NCBI RefSeq assembly: GCF_003626635.1
Contig: NZ_RAZT01000001.1
Location: 62,001-126,000, forward strand
Direction: 5' to 3'
Source: Micromonospora musae
Lineage (GTDB): Bacteria; Actinomycetota; Actinomycetes; Mycobacteriales; Micromonosporaceae
Length of the DNA: 64,000 nucleotides
In this document: positions 43,475 through 51,615 of the stretch, piece by piece
How the letters are laid out: each line of letters opens with the position of its first letter
Numbering within the stretch: the first letter of the stretch is position 1
Position numbers and translations under genes: made by a program
The notes under the pieces: generated by a model
Told to the model about the DNA's origin: nothing
Seen by the model: only the letters and a program-made list of their open reading frames with translations
Databases searched by the model: none

Positions 43475-44560
43475 TCAGCCCAGCAGGGTGGCGGCGTGGC
43501 GACCGGCGGCCGCGGCGGTGAGGAAGTAGGCGTGGTCGGCGTCGAGGCCGCGTCCCATGGTGGAGAGCGGCACCGGAGTGGCCCGCAGCGCGGCGTCGAG
43601 ACCGTCGGTGCGTACCCGGACGATCCGGTGCCGCGCGGCGAGCGGCGCGAGTTCGGCGTCGACGTCGGCGGCGAGCGTCGGGTCGAGACCGTCGGGCACC
43701 ACCAGCTCGGCCGGGGCCAGCGCCACCCGGCCGTACGCGGTGAGGCTGTGGTGGGACACGCCGCGATGGCGCGGGCGGGCGTCGGCGTCGGAGATGCGCA
43801 GCGACCCGACGGGGCGTCCGCCCAGCGTGGCGATGGCGTTGACCGCCTCGCCGACGGCCACCCCGGAGAAGCCCCAGCGGGTACCGGTGCCGAGGTTCCC
43901 GGGGCCTTGGGAGACGACCGCCACGTCGGCGTCGAGCACGTGGCGGGCGGCGAGCAGCCCGCTGTGCAGCGTGCTCGCCTCCAGGTCGCCGCCGAAGGCC
44001 TGCCCGACGGTGATGGTGCCGGCCAGTTCGTCGCGCAGCCCGGCGAGGGTGCGGGAGAACCAGGCGGCGAGGGCTCCGCCGTCGGTGAGCACGTACGCGA
44101 TCCGGGCGTGTGGGGCGTCGGCGCGGACGCCGGCGACGATCGCCGGCAGGGCCGAGTGCAGGTCGGCCGTGACCACGGGCATGCCGCCCAGGTCCTCGGC
44201 GGTCTCGAGGAGCGCCCGGTGCGGTGAGGCCTCCTCGTCCACGCCGAGCAGGATCGGCTGCAGCGGGGTGTAGCGGGCCTTGACCAGGTGACCGCTGTCG
44301 CGGGTGTCGTCGGCCTGCGGCGGGTCCGGCGGCAGCCGGTCCGGCAGCGCCACCACCAGGGCGTACCCGCCGGTGCCGAGGCCCATCAGCAGCGCGCCGG
44401 CGTTGAGCAGCACCCGGTCGCCCGGCTCGGGCCGGCCGACCAGGTGGGGGTAGGCCAGCGCCCGCATGGGCGAACCGTCGGCGAGCGTCACGTCCAGCTC
44501 CACCGCCCCGGCCCACTGCCGTCGCAGCGCCGTCACCGTTCCGGACCGCCATCGCACCAT
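43475..44560 (-). CDS. DUF3866 family protein
   Basis: The 361-residue protein matches actinobacterial DUF3866: MVRWRSGTVTALRRQWAGAVELDVTL at the start, GDRVLLNAGALLMGLGTGGYALVVALP near residues 48-74, LHSALPAIVAG near 134, and VAVVSQGPGNLGTGTRWGFSG near 215. ATG 44560 follows a TAGCGT box by 7 bases; the frame stays open far upstream through another gene but those starts are not supported. The family is common near pafA or pafBC in actinobacteria, with no known function. Confidence 0.85.
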   Translation of the reverse strand: MVRWRSGTVTALRRQWAGAVELDVTLADGSPMRALAYPHLVGRPEPGDRVLLNAGALLMGLGTGGYALVVALPDRLPPDPPQADDTRDSGHLVKARYTPLQPILLGVDEEASPHRALLETAEDLGGMPVVTADLHSALPAIVAGVRADAPHARIAYVLTDGGALAAWFSRTLAGLRDELAGTITVGQAFGGDLEASTLHSGLLAARHVLDADVAVVSQGPGNLGTGTRWGFSGVAVGEAVNAIATLGGRPVGSLRISDADARPRHRGVSHHSLTAYGRVALAPAELVVPDGLDPTLAADVDAELAPLAARHRIVRVRTDGLDAALRATPVPLSTMGRGLDADHAYFLTAAAAGRHAATLLG

Positions 44561-44567
44561 GACGGGC

Positions 44568-44573
44568 ACGCTA
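44568..44573 (-). promoter_or_regulatory. -10 box, leaderless promoter of the DUF3866 gene
   Basis: TAGCGT on the minus strand ends 7 bases before ATG 44560. Confidence 0.6.
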
Positions 44574-44655
44574 GCGTCCGCGGGCCGGCCGGCCCGGCAC
44601 CGGGTCCAGGTGCGGATCGTGTCCGCCGTCCGGCGGTGTGTCTGTCCGGGCCGGG

Positions 44656-45654
44656 TCAGCGCAGGCCGGGGTCGACCGGGCCGTCCTCGATCGGGGGTTC
44701 CGGTTCCCGGGCCGCCCGGGCGCCGCCGGGCATCGACCGGGTCGGGTCGAGGAAGAGGTACCGGACCTCCGGGTAGCGCTCCCGCAGCCGCCGTTCCGCC
44801 TCGTCGGCGGCGGCCTCGATGTCCGCGCCGGTGGCCTCGTCCCGGAAGTCGACCTTGGCGGCGACGAGGATGTCCTCCGGGCCGAGCTGCATGGTGAAGA
44901 GCGTGCCGACCCGGGTCACCTCGGGCAGCCCGGCCAGGGAGCGCTCGATCTCGCCCTGCAGGCGTTCCGGCACCGCCCGCCCGACCAGCAGCGACAGGTT
45001 GCTGTACGCCAGCGTGGCGGCCACCACCAGCAACAGCACGCCGATCAGCACCGAGGCGATCCCGTCCCACAGCTCGTCGCCGGTGAGTTCGGAGAGCGCG
45101 ACGCCGCACCCGGCCAGGATCAGGCCGATGAGCGCGGCGCTGTCCTCGAGGACGACCGCCTTGACCGTGGTGTCGGCGGTCAGGCGCAGGTAGCGGCGCC
45201 CGGTGGTGCCCCACCTGCGGGCCTCGCGGCGCACCTGGCGTACCGCCCGGCCCAGCGAGATCGCCTCGATGACGAAGGAGACCGCGAGCACGACGTACGA
45301 GACCAGGAAGTCGCCGCTGTGTTCGTGCACGAGGATCGTGGTGATCCCGTGCGTGATCGCGAAGCCGGCGCCGGCGACGAAGGTGAACAGGGCCGCGAAG
45401 AAGGCCCAGATGTAGCTCTCCTTGCCGTAGCCGAACGGGTGCCGGGCGTCCGCCGGCCGGGCACCTCGGCGCAGGGCCATGAACAGCAGCAGCTCGGTGG
45501 TGGTGTCGGCGACCGAGTGGGCGGCTTCGGAGAGCATGGCCGCGGAGCCGGAGATCAGGCCCGCGACCAGCTTCGCTGCCGCGATGGCGAGGTTCGCCGC
45601 ACCGGCGATGATCACGGTGCCGACGCTCTCGCTCTTGGCTTCCGGTTGTGCCAT
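44656..45654 (-). CDS. Cation diffusion facilitator family transporter
   Basis: The 332-residue membrane protein is a CDF antiporter, expected to export divalent metal (zinc, manganese or similar) against protons. Helix II carries SEAAHSVADTTTELL with His and Asp, and the loop after helix III RHPFGYGKESYIWAF is typical. A cytoplasmic C-terminal domain follows the last membrane segment (near 215-310, GPEDILVAAKVDF). It starts with ATG 45654, six bases after a TAGTGT box, and is transcribed divergently from pafB. Metal specificity cannot be read from sequence alone. Confidence 0.92.
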   Translation of the reverse strand: MAQPEAKSESVGTVIIAGAANLAIAAAKLVAGLISGSAAMLSEAAHSVADTTTELLLFMALRRGARPADARHPFGYGKESYIWAFFAALFTFVAGAGFAITHGITTILVHEHSGDFLVSYVVLAVSFVIEAISLGRAVRQVRREARRWGTTGRRYLRLTADTTVKAVVLEDSAALIGLILAGCGVALSELTGDELWDGIASVLIGVLLLVVAATLAYSNLSLLVGRAVPERLQGEIERSLAGLPEVTRVGTLFTMQLGPEDILVAAKVDFRDEATGADIEAAADEAERRLRERYPEVRYLFLDPTRSMPGGARAAREPEPPIEDGPVDPGLR

Positions 45655-45660
45655 GGCAAA

Positions 45661-45666
45661 ACACTA
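45661..45666 (-). promoter_or_regulatory. -10 box, leaderless promoter of the CDF transporter
   Basis: TAGTGT on the minus strand ends 6 bases before ATG 45654. Confidence 0.6.
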
Positions 45667-45768
45667 TGGCCCCGGCCGGTCGACCGCCGGACGGGAGCCG
45701 CACCCACGGTGTGGTTGCCCACCACACGCCGCGCCCGCGTGGGTGCGCGCCCGCGTCGGGTCGACTGC

Positions 45769-45774
45769 TAGCGT
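45769..45774 (+). promoter_or_regulatory. -10 box, leaderless promoter of pafBC
   Basis: TAGCGT ends 6 bases before GTG 45781. The two divergent starts are only 126 bases apart. Confidence 0.65.
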
Positions 45775-45780
45775 CTATGC

Positions 45781-46779
45781 GTGTCCCGTACCCGCACCGA
45801 ACGCCTGGTCAACCTGGTGATCTGTCTACTCTCCACGCGCCGGTTCCTGACCGCCGCGCAGATCGCCGCGACCGTGCCCGGCTACGAACACGATCCGGAC
45901 GACGCCCGTGACCACGAGGCGTTCCAGCGCAAGTTCGAGCGGGACAAGGCCGAGCTGCGCGAGCTGGGCGTCCCGCTGGAGACCGGCACCGCGAGCGTCT
46001 TCGACTCCGAGCCGGGTTACCGCATCGCCCGCCGTGAGTACGCTCTGCCCGACATTCCCCTCGAACCCGACGAGGCGGCCGCCGTGGGGATCGCCGCGCG
46101 GCTCTGGCAGCACGCCGGGCTGGCGGCCGCGGCCTCCTCGGGGCTGGCGAAGCTGCGTGCCGCCGGGGTGGACGTCGACCCGCAGGCCACCCTCGGCCTG
46201 GAGCCGATGGTCACCGTGGACCCGGCCTTCGCCCCGCTGACCGCCGCCGCCCGGGACCGCCGGGAGGTCGGCTTCGACTACCGGGTGCCCGACCAGGACG
46301 CGCCGACCCGGCGCCGCCTCCAGCCCTGGGGCGTGGTCTGCTGGCGCGGCCGCTGGTACGTCGTCGGCCACGACCTGGACCGGGAGGCGACCAGGTGCTT
46401 CCGGCTCTCCCGGGTGGTCGGCGCGGTGCGGGTCACCGGTGACCCGAGCGCGTACGAGCCGCCGGCGGGGGTCGACCTGATCAGTCATGTCGCCCGCTGG
46501 TCCGGGCCGGTGGAGCGGACCGGGCGGGCGACCGTCCTCGCCGCGCCGGGCCGGGCCGCCGGGCTGCGCCGCTGGGCGGTGGAGGTCGTCGCCGGGCCGG
46601 ACGGGGACCGGCTGGTCCTGCCGTACGCCGACCCGGAGTCGCTCGCCCGCCACCTCGTCGGCTACGGCCCGGACGTGCGCGTGCTCGACCCGCCGGAGGT
46701 GCGTGAGGCCGTGATCCAGCGGCTGAAGGAGATCGCGTCCCGGCACGACGACCTGGCGACCGCCGGAGGCAGCAGATGA
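45781..46779 (+). CDS. pafB: WYL-domain regulator PafB
   Basis: In mycobacteria PafB with PafC forms a transcription activator of the LexA-independent DNA-damage response. The 332-residue protein has an N-terminal winged helix (RTERLVNLVICLLSTRRFLTAAQIAA) and a WYL domain. The WYL core here is RRLQPWGVVCWRGRWYVVGHDLDREATRCFRLSRV near residues 179-213, and a C-terminal WCX segment follows. GTG 45781 begins 6 bases after a TAGCGT box. Its stop overlaps the pafC ATG (ATGA), so the two are coupled. The proteasome genes lie just upstream, beyond three unrelated genes. Confidence 0.93.
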   Translation: MSRTRTERLVNLVICLLSTRRFLTAAQIAATVPGYEHDPDDARDHEAFQRKFERDKAELRELGVPLETGTASVFDSEPGYRIARREYALPDIPLEPDEAAAVGIAARLWQHAGLAAAASSGLAKLRAAGVDVDPQATLGLEPMVTVDPAFAPLTAAARDRREVGFDYRVPDQDAPTRRRLQPWGVVCWRGRWYVVGHDLDREATRCFRLSRVVGAVRVTGDPSAYEPPAGVDLISHVARWSGPVERTGRATVLAAPGRAAGLRRWAVEVVAGPDGDRLVLPYADPESLARHLVGYGPDVRVLDPPEVREAVIQRLKEIASRHDDLATAGGSR

Positions 46780-47816
46780 CCCGTCCCACCGCCAAGGGCG
46801 GCTCCCGTACCTCCGCCGACCGGTTGGCGCGACTGCTCAACCTCGTGCCCTACCTGCTGGCCCGCCCCGGCATCGAGATCGCCGAGGCCGCCGGGGACCT
46901 GGCCGTCACCGAACGGCAGCTGCGCGAGGACCTGGAGCTGCTCTGGGTCTGCGGGCTGCCCGGTTACGGGCCGGGTGACCTGATCGACATGGCCTTCGAC
47001 GGTGATCGGGTGACCATCACCTACGACGCCGGCATCGACCGGCCGCTGCGTCTCACCCCGGACGAGGCGCTCGCCCTGGTGGTGGCGCTGCGGATGCTCG
47101 CCGAGACGCCCGGGGTGGCCAACCGGGAGGCGGTGGAGCGCGCCCTCGCCAAGATCGAGAATGCGGCCGGTGACCTGGTCGGCGCTCCCGTGGAGGTGCG
47201 GCTGCCGGCGGACGTCGGGCGCGTGGAGGCGCTGCGCGGGGCCGTCGAGGGCGGCCGGGCGCTGCGGATCACCTACTACACGGCGGCCCGGGACGAGACC
47301 ACCGAGCGGGTCATCGATCCGCTGCGCATGCTGATGGTCAGCGGCCGGGCGTACGTGGAGGCGTGGTGCCGCCGGGCGGAGGCGGTCCGGTTGTTCCGGG
47401 CCGACCGGATCGACGCGGTCACCGAGCTGGACGAGTCGGCGGTGGTGCCGCCGCAGGCCCGCCCGCACGATCTCAGCGACGGGGCGTTCCGGCCCTCTCC
47501 GGACCTGCCACTGATCACGTTGCGGGTCGGTCGCGGCGAACGGTGGATCACCGAGTACTACCCGTGCGAGGAGGTCCGGGCCGGGGACGCCGACCACTGG
47601 CTGGTGTCGCTGCGGGTCACCGACCTGGGCTGGGCGCGCCGATTCGTGCTCGGCCTCGGCCCGGACGTGACAGTGGTCGCGCCGGCCGAGCTGGCCGAGC
47701 AGGTACGGGACGCGGCGAGCGCCGCGCTCGACGCGTACGCCCAGCCGGCGCCGGACGCCCGACGCGCCCCGGCGCCGACCGCCGCCGACCCGGCGCTGGC
47801 CGCGGGCTCCCGGTAG
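46776..47816 (+). CDS. pafC: WYL-domain regulator PafC
   Basis: The 346-residue partner of PafB has the same plan: winged helix (ADRLARLLNLVPYLLARPGIEIAEAA, with AVTERQLREDLELLWVCGLPGYGPGDL near 47-75) and a WYL domain with RVIDPLRMLMVSGRAYVEAWCRRAEAVRLFRADRI near 170-204. ATG 46776 overlaps the pafB stop. Its TAG stop at 47814-47816 forms the first half of a TAGGCT box for the next gene. A joint DNA-damage sensor role is known in mycobacteria and inferred here. Confidence 0.93.
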   Translation: MTRPTAKGGSRTSADRLARLLNLVPYLLARPGIEIAEAAGDLAVTERQLREDLELLWVCGLPGYGPGDLIDMAFDGDRVTITYDAGIDRPLRLTPDEALALVVALRMLAETPGVANREAVERALAKIENAAGDLVGAPVEVRLPADVGRVEALRGAVEGGRALRITYYTAARDETTERVIDPLRMLMVSGRAYVEAWCRRAEAVRLFRADRIDAVTELDESAVVPPQARPHDLSDGAFRPSPDLPLITLRVGRGERWITEYYPCEEVRAGDADHWLVSLRVTDLGWARRFVLGLGPDVTVVAPAELAEQVRDAASAALDAYAQPAPDARRAPAPTAADPALAAGSR

Positions 47817-47819
47817 GCT
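47814..47819 (+). promoter_or_regulatory. -10 box overlapping the pafC stop codon
   Basis: TAGGCT starts on the pafC stop TAG and ends 7 bases before GTG 47827. Confidence 0.55.
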
Positions 47820-47826
47820 GACCGCC

Positions 47827-48075
47827 GTGCTGTGGTGGATCGTGCTCGCGGTGGTGCTGGCCACCCTCGTCCTGCTCGCGGCGGCCGTGCGAGGGGTGCT
47901 CGCGCGCCTGCCCGGGCTGCGCCGGGCCGCCGTGAAGCTGCAGCGGCGGCAGGACGAAGCCCTCGAACTCGCCGGGGCCGCCCAGACGCTCCAGGAGCGG
48001 TCCGAGGCGCTGCAGCGGCAGCTCACCGTCGTCCAGCGGCGGATCGAGCTCGTCAAGGCGAAGCGGCACGGTTGA
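47827..48075 (+). CDS. Small membrane-anchored coiled-coil protein
   Basis: The 82-residue protein has an N-terminal hydrophobic segment (LWWIVLAVVLATLVLLAAAV) and then a polar Arg/Gln/Glu-rich helix (KLQRRQDEALELAGAAQTLQ, then RSEALQRQLTVVQRRIELVK) with a heptad-like pattern. It lies between pafC and tatA and is transcribed the same way. Many actinobacteria have a similar small protein here (from memory). Function unknown. Confidence 0.7.
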   Translation: MLWWIVLAVVLATLVLLAAAVRGVLARLPGLRRAAVKLQRRQDEALELAGAAQTLQERSEALQRQLTVVQRRIELVKAKRHG

Positions 48076-48242
48076 GGCCGGTTCGCAGGTCACCGCGTCT
48101 CCGCCGACCCGCACACGATCCGGCGCGGTGCCGGAACGGATCTCTCACCGGCTGTTGACGAGACGTCCTGGGTTGGTCAAGACTTCACCCGCCGGGACGA
48201 ACCACCCCCGCCCCGGCGGGTGGCAACGGGCCGATACGCACG

Positions 48243-48248
48243 TACGAT
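48243..48248 (+). promoter_or_regulatory. Candidate -10 box upstream of tatA
   Basis: TACGAT lies about 45 bases before ATG 48294, with a GGAGC site at 48284-48288 in the leader. Confidence 0.4.
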
Positions 48249-48293
48249 GGCTGCGTTACACCCCTGCTGTCTCACAAGCGACTGGAGCTTCCC

Positions 48294-48587
48294 ATGGGTG
48301 CCCTCAAGCCGTGGCACATCGCCGTACTCGTGGTCGTGCTGATCCTGCTCTTCGGCGCGAAGCGGCTCCCCGACGCGGCCCGCTCGCTCGGCCGTTCGCT
48401 GCGGATCATCAAGGCGGAGACCAAGAGCCTGCACGACGACGACCGCGACCTGGCCGAGAAGGCCGACGCGCAGTCCGGCTACCAGACGCTGCCGCCGCAG
48501 GCCGCCCAGCCGCAGCAGGCCCCTTACCAGGCTTCGCCGCAGCAGCAGCCGGTCGTCGACCCGGTGCAGCGCGTCCGCGACAACTGA
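48294..48587 (+). CDS. tatA: Twin-arginine translocase subunit TatA
   Basis: TatA oligomerises to form the conduit for folded proteins with twin-arginine signals. The 97-residue protein has the expected short N-terminal helix (KPWHIAVLVVVLILLFGAKRLP) with the FG hinge before an amphipathic helix (DAARSLGRSLRIIKAETKSL) and a disordered Gln/Pro-rich tail. TatC starts 18 bases later. No tatB gene is adjacent. Confidence 0.95.
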   Translation: MGALKPWHIAVLVVVLILLFGAKRLPDAARSLGRSLRIIKAETKSLHDDDRDLAEKADAQSGYQTLPPQAAQPQQAPYQASPQQQPVVDPVQRVRDN

Positions 48588-48605
48588 TCGAGGGGCCCGA
48601 AGACC

Positions 48606-49562
48606 GTGGCGGCCTTCGCGTTGCGCAAGCGCGCTCCGAGCAATTTCGAACGGGCCTCCGACGGCTCGATGACCCTCATCGAGCACGTCCGGGAACTACG
48701 TAACCGGCTCTTCCGTGCCTCGCTCGGCATCGTGGCGGGTCTGCTCGTCGGCTTCTTCCTGGCGCAACCGGCGTTCAACCTGCTGAAGGAGCCGTACTGC
48801 AGCCTGCCGGGCGCGATCGACGCCTTCGGCAAGTGCCAGAACTTCCTGCTGCTCTCGCCGGCCGACGGCTTCATCCTGAAGCTGAAGCTGGCGCTCTGGA
48901 TCGGCCTGATCATCGGGGCGCCGGTCTGGCTCTTCCAGCTCTGGGCGTTCATCGCGCCCGGCCTGCACCGGCACGAGCGCAAGTGGGCGTACGTCTTCGT
49001 CGCCATCGCGGCGCCGCTCTTCGCCGCCGGCGCGGTCCTCGCCTACCTGGTGGTGGACAAGGGCCTCGCGTTCCTGCTGGAAGCGGGTGTGACGGGCACC
49101 GACACCCAGTTGGAGGTCACCCGCTACATCTCCTTCGTCACGAACATGATCTTGCTGTTCGGCGTGGCGTTCGAGTTCCCGCTCATCCTGCTGATGCTCA
49201 ACTTCACCGGGGTGGCGAGCGCCCGCCGGCTGCTGAGCTGGTGGCGGGTGGTCATCTTCGTGTCGTTCGCGTTCGCGGCGGTGGCCACGCCCGACCCGGG
49301 GCCGTTCGGGATGACGCTGCTGGCGGCGTCGCTCTCCCTGCTCTACTTCGTCGCGGTGGGCGTCGCGTTCATCAACGACAAGCGTCGCGGGCGGGGCAAG
49401 GAGATCTACGCCGGGGTCGGCGACGACGAGGTGTCGCCGCTGGACACGACCCCGGAGCCGGTCGAGGCCGGGGCGCGGGTCGAGGCGAGCGATCCGATCG
49501 ACGCGCCGGAGCCGATCACCGCTCCGACGCCGATCGAACGCCGCTACGACGACATGACCTGA
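48606..49562 (+). CDS. tatC: Twin-arginine translocase subunit TatC
   Basis: TatC binds twin-arginine signal peptides and nucleates the translocase. The 318-residue membrane protein has six membrane segments. The signature MTLIEHVRELRNRLFRA near residues 21-37 and conserved cytoplasmic loop residues match the family. A C-terminal acidic tail of about 60 residues follows. GTG 48606 is chosen because it follows a GAGGGG region and begins the family N-terminus. Terminated by the hairpin at 49611. Confidence 0.96.
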   Translation: MAAFALRKRAPSNFERASDGSMTLIEHVRELRNRLFRASLGIVAGLLVGFFLAQPAFNLLKEPYCSLPGAIDAFGKCQNFLLLSPADGFILKLKLALWIGLIIGAPVWLFQLWAFIAPGLHRHERKWAYVFVAIAAPLFAAGAVLAYLVVDKGLAFLLEAGVTGTDTQLEVTRYISFVTNMILLFGVAFEFPLILLMLNFTGVASARRLLSWWRVVIFVSFAFAAVATPDPGPFGMTLLAASLSLLYFVAVGVAFINDKRRGRGKEIYAGVGDDEVSPLDTTPEPVEAGARVEASDPIDAPEPITAPTPIERRYDDMT

Positions 49563-49610
49563 CCGGTGTTCCGCACGGGTTCAGCCGCCCGTGGCACAGC
49601 TCGGATACGA

Positions 49611-49639
49611 CGAACGCCGCCCAGCTAGGGCGGCGTTCG
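49611..49639 (+). terminator. Hairpin after tatC
   Basis: A perfect 12-bp stem (49611-49622 with 49628-49639), 5-base loop, lies between the tatC stop and the diacylglycerol kinase promoter. Confidence 0.7.
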
Positions 49640-49648
49640 CCGTACCGG

Positions 49649-49654
49649 TAGGTT
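49649..49654 (+). promoter_or_regulatory. -10 box, leaderless promoter of the diacylglycerol kinase
   Basis: TAGGTT ends 7 bases before ATG 49662. Confidence 0.6.
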
Positions 49655-49661
49655 GCTCGCC

Positions 49662-50588
49662 ATGACCGCGGCCGATCACCCCTCCGTCGATCCCGAAGGC
49701 CCGGTCGCGGTGCTCGTGAACCCGACAGCCGGCCGGGGTCGGCACCGCGGCCTGCTCACACCGGTGATCTCCAGGCTGGCCGGCGCCGGCCGGCAGGTGC
49801 GGCTGCTGGAGGCGCAGAGCGCCGACCAGGCCGAGACGGTGTGCCGCACCGCCGTGGCCGGGGGAGTGGCCGCGCTGGTGGCCGTCGGCGGCGACGGCAC
49901 GGTGCACCGGGCGTTGCAGGCCGTGGCCGGGACGTCGATCCCGTTCGGGCCGGTCCCGGCGGGCACCGGCAACGACTTCGCCGGCGACACCGGCTTCCCG
50001 ACCGACCCGCTCGCCGCCGCCGAGGTGATCGCCGAGGCGCTGCGCGCCGGTCGTACCCGCCCGGTGGACCTGGCCCGCCTGACCGGCCCCACCGGCCCGC
50101 CACGCTGGTACGGGGCGGTGCTCGCCGCGGGCTTCGACGCGATCGTCAACGAGCGGGCCAACCGGATGCGGTGGCCGCGCGGCGGCCGCCGGTACGATCT
50201 CGCGATCATGGTCGAGCTGGCCCGGCTCCGTCCGCGTCGCTACAAGCTGCGCCTCGACGGTGTGCCGTACGAGCTGGACGCGGTGCTGGTCGCCGTGGGC
50301 AACTGCCCGAGCTACGGGGGCGGAATGCGGATCTGCCCCGACGCCGACCCGACCGACGGACTGCTCGACGTGGTCGTCGGCGGCCGGCTCGACCGGCGCA
50401 CCCTGATCCGCGTCAAGCCGAGCATCTACCAGGGCACCCACCTGCGGCACCCGCTGGTGAGCAGCCACCGGGTACGCACGGTGGAGCTGGCCGCGGAGGG
50501 CATCACGACGTACGCCGACGGCGAGCGGGCGCTGGAGCTGCCGGTGACCGTCACCGCCGTGCCGGGTGCGCTGCGGTTGCTGCGTTGA
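49662..50588 (+). CDS. Diacylglycerol kinase family lipid kinase
   Basis: The 308-residue protein has the soluble diacylglycerol/sphingosine kinase fold: NPTAGRGRHRGLL near residues 22-34, the nucleotide motif VGGDGTVHRAL near 75-85 and PAGTGNDFA near 98-106. The two-domain layout and length are typical of DgkB/YegS-like proteins, which phosphorylate diacylglycerol or related lipids. ATG 49662 begins 7 bases after a TAGGTT box. Its last 38 bases overlap the convergent EamA gene. Confidence 0.92.
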   Translation: MTAADHPSVDPEGPVAVLVNPTAGRGRHRGLLTPVISRLAGAGRQVRLLEAQSADQAETVCRTAVAGGVAALVAVGGDGTVHRALQAVAGTSIPFGPVPAGTGNDFAGDTGFPTDPLAAAEVIAEALRAGRTRPVDLARLTGPTGPPRWYGAVLAAGFDAIVNERANRMRWPRGGRRYDLAIMVELARLRPRRYKLRLDGVPYELDAVLVAVGNCPSYGGGMRICPDADPTDGLLDVVVGGRLDRRTLIRVKPSIYQGTHLRHPLVSSHRVRTVELAAEGITTYADGERALELPVTVTAVPGALRLLR

Positions 50589-51462
50589 CCCGTACCGCAC
50601 CGATGCTCGCCGCGATGACCAGGCCGATCGCCACCACCTCCAGCGCGGTCAGCCGCTGCCCGAGCACCAGGTAGCCGGCGAGCGCGGCGACTGCCGGACC
50701 GAGGCTCATGAGCACCGCGAAGGTGGCGGTGGGCAGCCGCCGCAGCGCGACCAGTTCGAGGGTGTACGGCAGTCCCGAGGCGAGCGCGGCGAGCACGACC
50801 CCGAGCGCCAGGACCGACGGGTCCAGCAGCACCCGCCCGGCGGTCGCCAGCCCCGCCGGCAGGGTCAGCACGGCGGCGACGACGAGCGCCACGGCCAGCC
50901 CGTCGGCGCCCCGGAAGCGGGCCCCGACCCGGGCGCTGAGCACGATGTACGCCGCCCAGGTCGCACCCGCGACCAGGGCGAGGGCGGCGCCGAGCGGGTC
51001 GAGCCGGGCGAAGCCGCCCTGGCCGAGCAGAGCCACCCCGGCCAGGCCCAACCCGGCGCACGCCCAGCTCGCCGCCCGGCGGGCGGTGAAGACGGAGAGC
51101 GCCAGCGGGCCGAGCACCTCCAGGGTCACGGCCGGGCCGAGCGGGATCCGCTCGATTGCCTGGTAGAAGATCGAGTTCATCGCCGCGAGGGTCAGCCCGA
51201 ACGTCCCGGCCACGATCCAGTCGGCCCGTTCGTGGCCTCGCAGCCGCGGCCGGCAGACGACGAGCAGCAGCACGGCGGAGATGGCCAGCCGGAGGGTCAC
51301 CGCGCCGGCCACCCCGGTACGGGGGAAGATCGTCGACGCCACCGCGGAGCCGAACTGCACCGACAACGCCCCGCCGAGCACCAGACCGACCGCGCCCGCG
51401 CTCGTGCGGCGCGCCGGTGGCGCCCCCGGCGCCAGCCGGTCGGCGATCAGCGTCTCGGTCAT
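50551..51462 (-). CDS. EamA/DMT-family transporter (RhtA-like)
   Basis: The 303-residue membrane protein has about ten hydrophobic segments in two EamA repeats. It includes GGALSVQFGSAVASTIFPRTG near residues 30-50 and PLGPAVTLEVLGPLALSVF near 107-125, as in threonine/homoserine exporters of the RhtA branch. ATG 51462 follows a TAGCGT box by 7 bases; the upstream ATG at 51483 overlaps that promoter. It converges on the lipid kinase with a 38-base overlap. Substrate is likely an amino acid or similar small metabolite. Confidence 0.88.
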   Translation of the reverse strand: MTETLIADRLAPGAPPARRTSAGAVGLVLGGALSVQFGSAVASTIFPRTGVAGAVTLRLAISAVLLLVVCRPRLRGHERADWIVAGTFGLTLAAMNSIFYQAIERIPLGPAVTLEVLGPLALSVFTARRAASWACAGLGLAGVALLGQGGFARLDPLGAALALVAGATWAAYIVLSARVGARFRGADGLAVALVVAAVLTLPAGLATAGRVLLDPSVLALGVVLAALASGLPYTLELVALRRLPTATFAVLMSLGPAVAALAGYLVLGQRLTALEVVAIGLVIAASIGAVRVNAATAAHPARR

Positions 51463-51469
51463 GCCCGTG

Positions 51470-51475
51470 ACGCTA
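51470..51475 (-). promoter_or_regulatory. -10 box, leaderless promoter of the EamA exporter
   Basis: TAGCGT on the minus strand ends 7 bases before ATG 51462. Confidence 0.6.
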
Positions 51476-51615
51476 GGGGCCACCCCTGAGCTGGGCGGAC
51501 GCCGCCTCCGCGGAGGTGAGCCAGCCCTCGTTCCGGCGTACGCCGCCGCGTGCTGGTGGGCTCCCCGCCCGCCGGGGACGGCGGTCGCGGCCGGGCGCGC
51601 GCGGCCCGGGCGGGG

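Noticed and set aside
44561..45727. N-terminal extension of the DUF3866 frame through the CDF gene
   Set aside because: The frame stays open, but the family N-terminus begins at ATG 44560 directly after a TAGCGT box.
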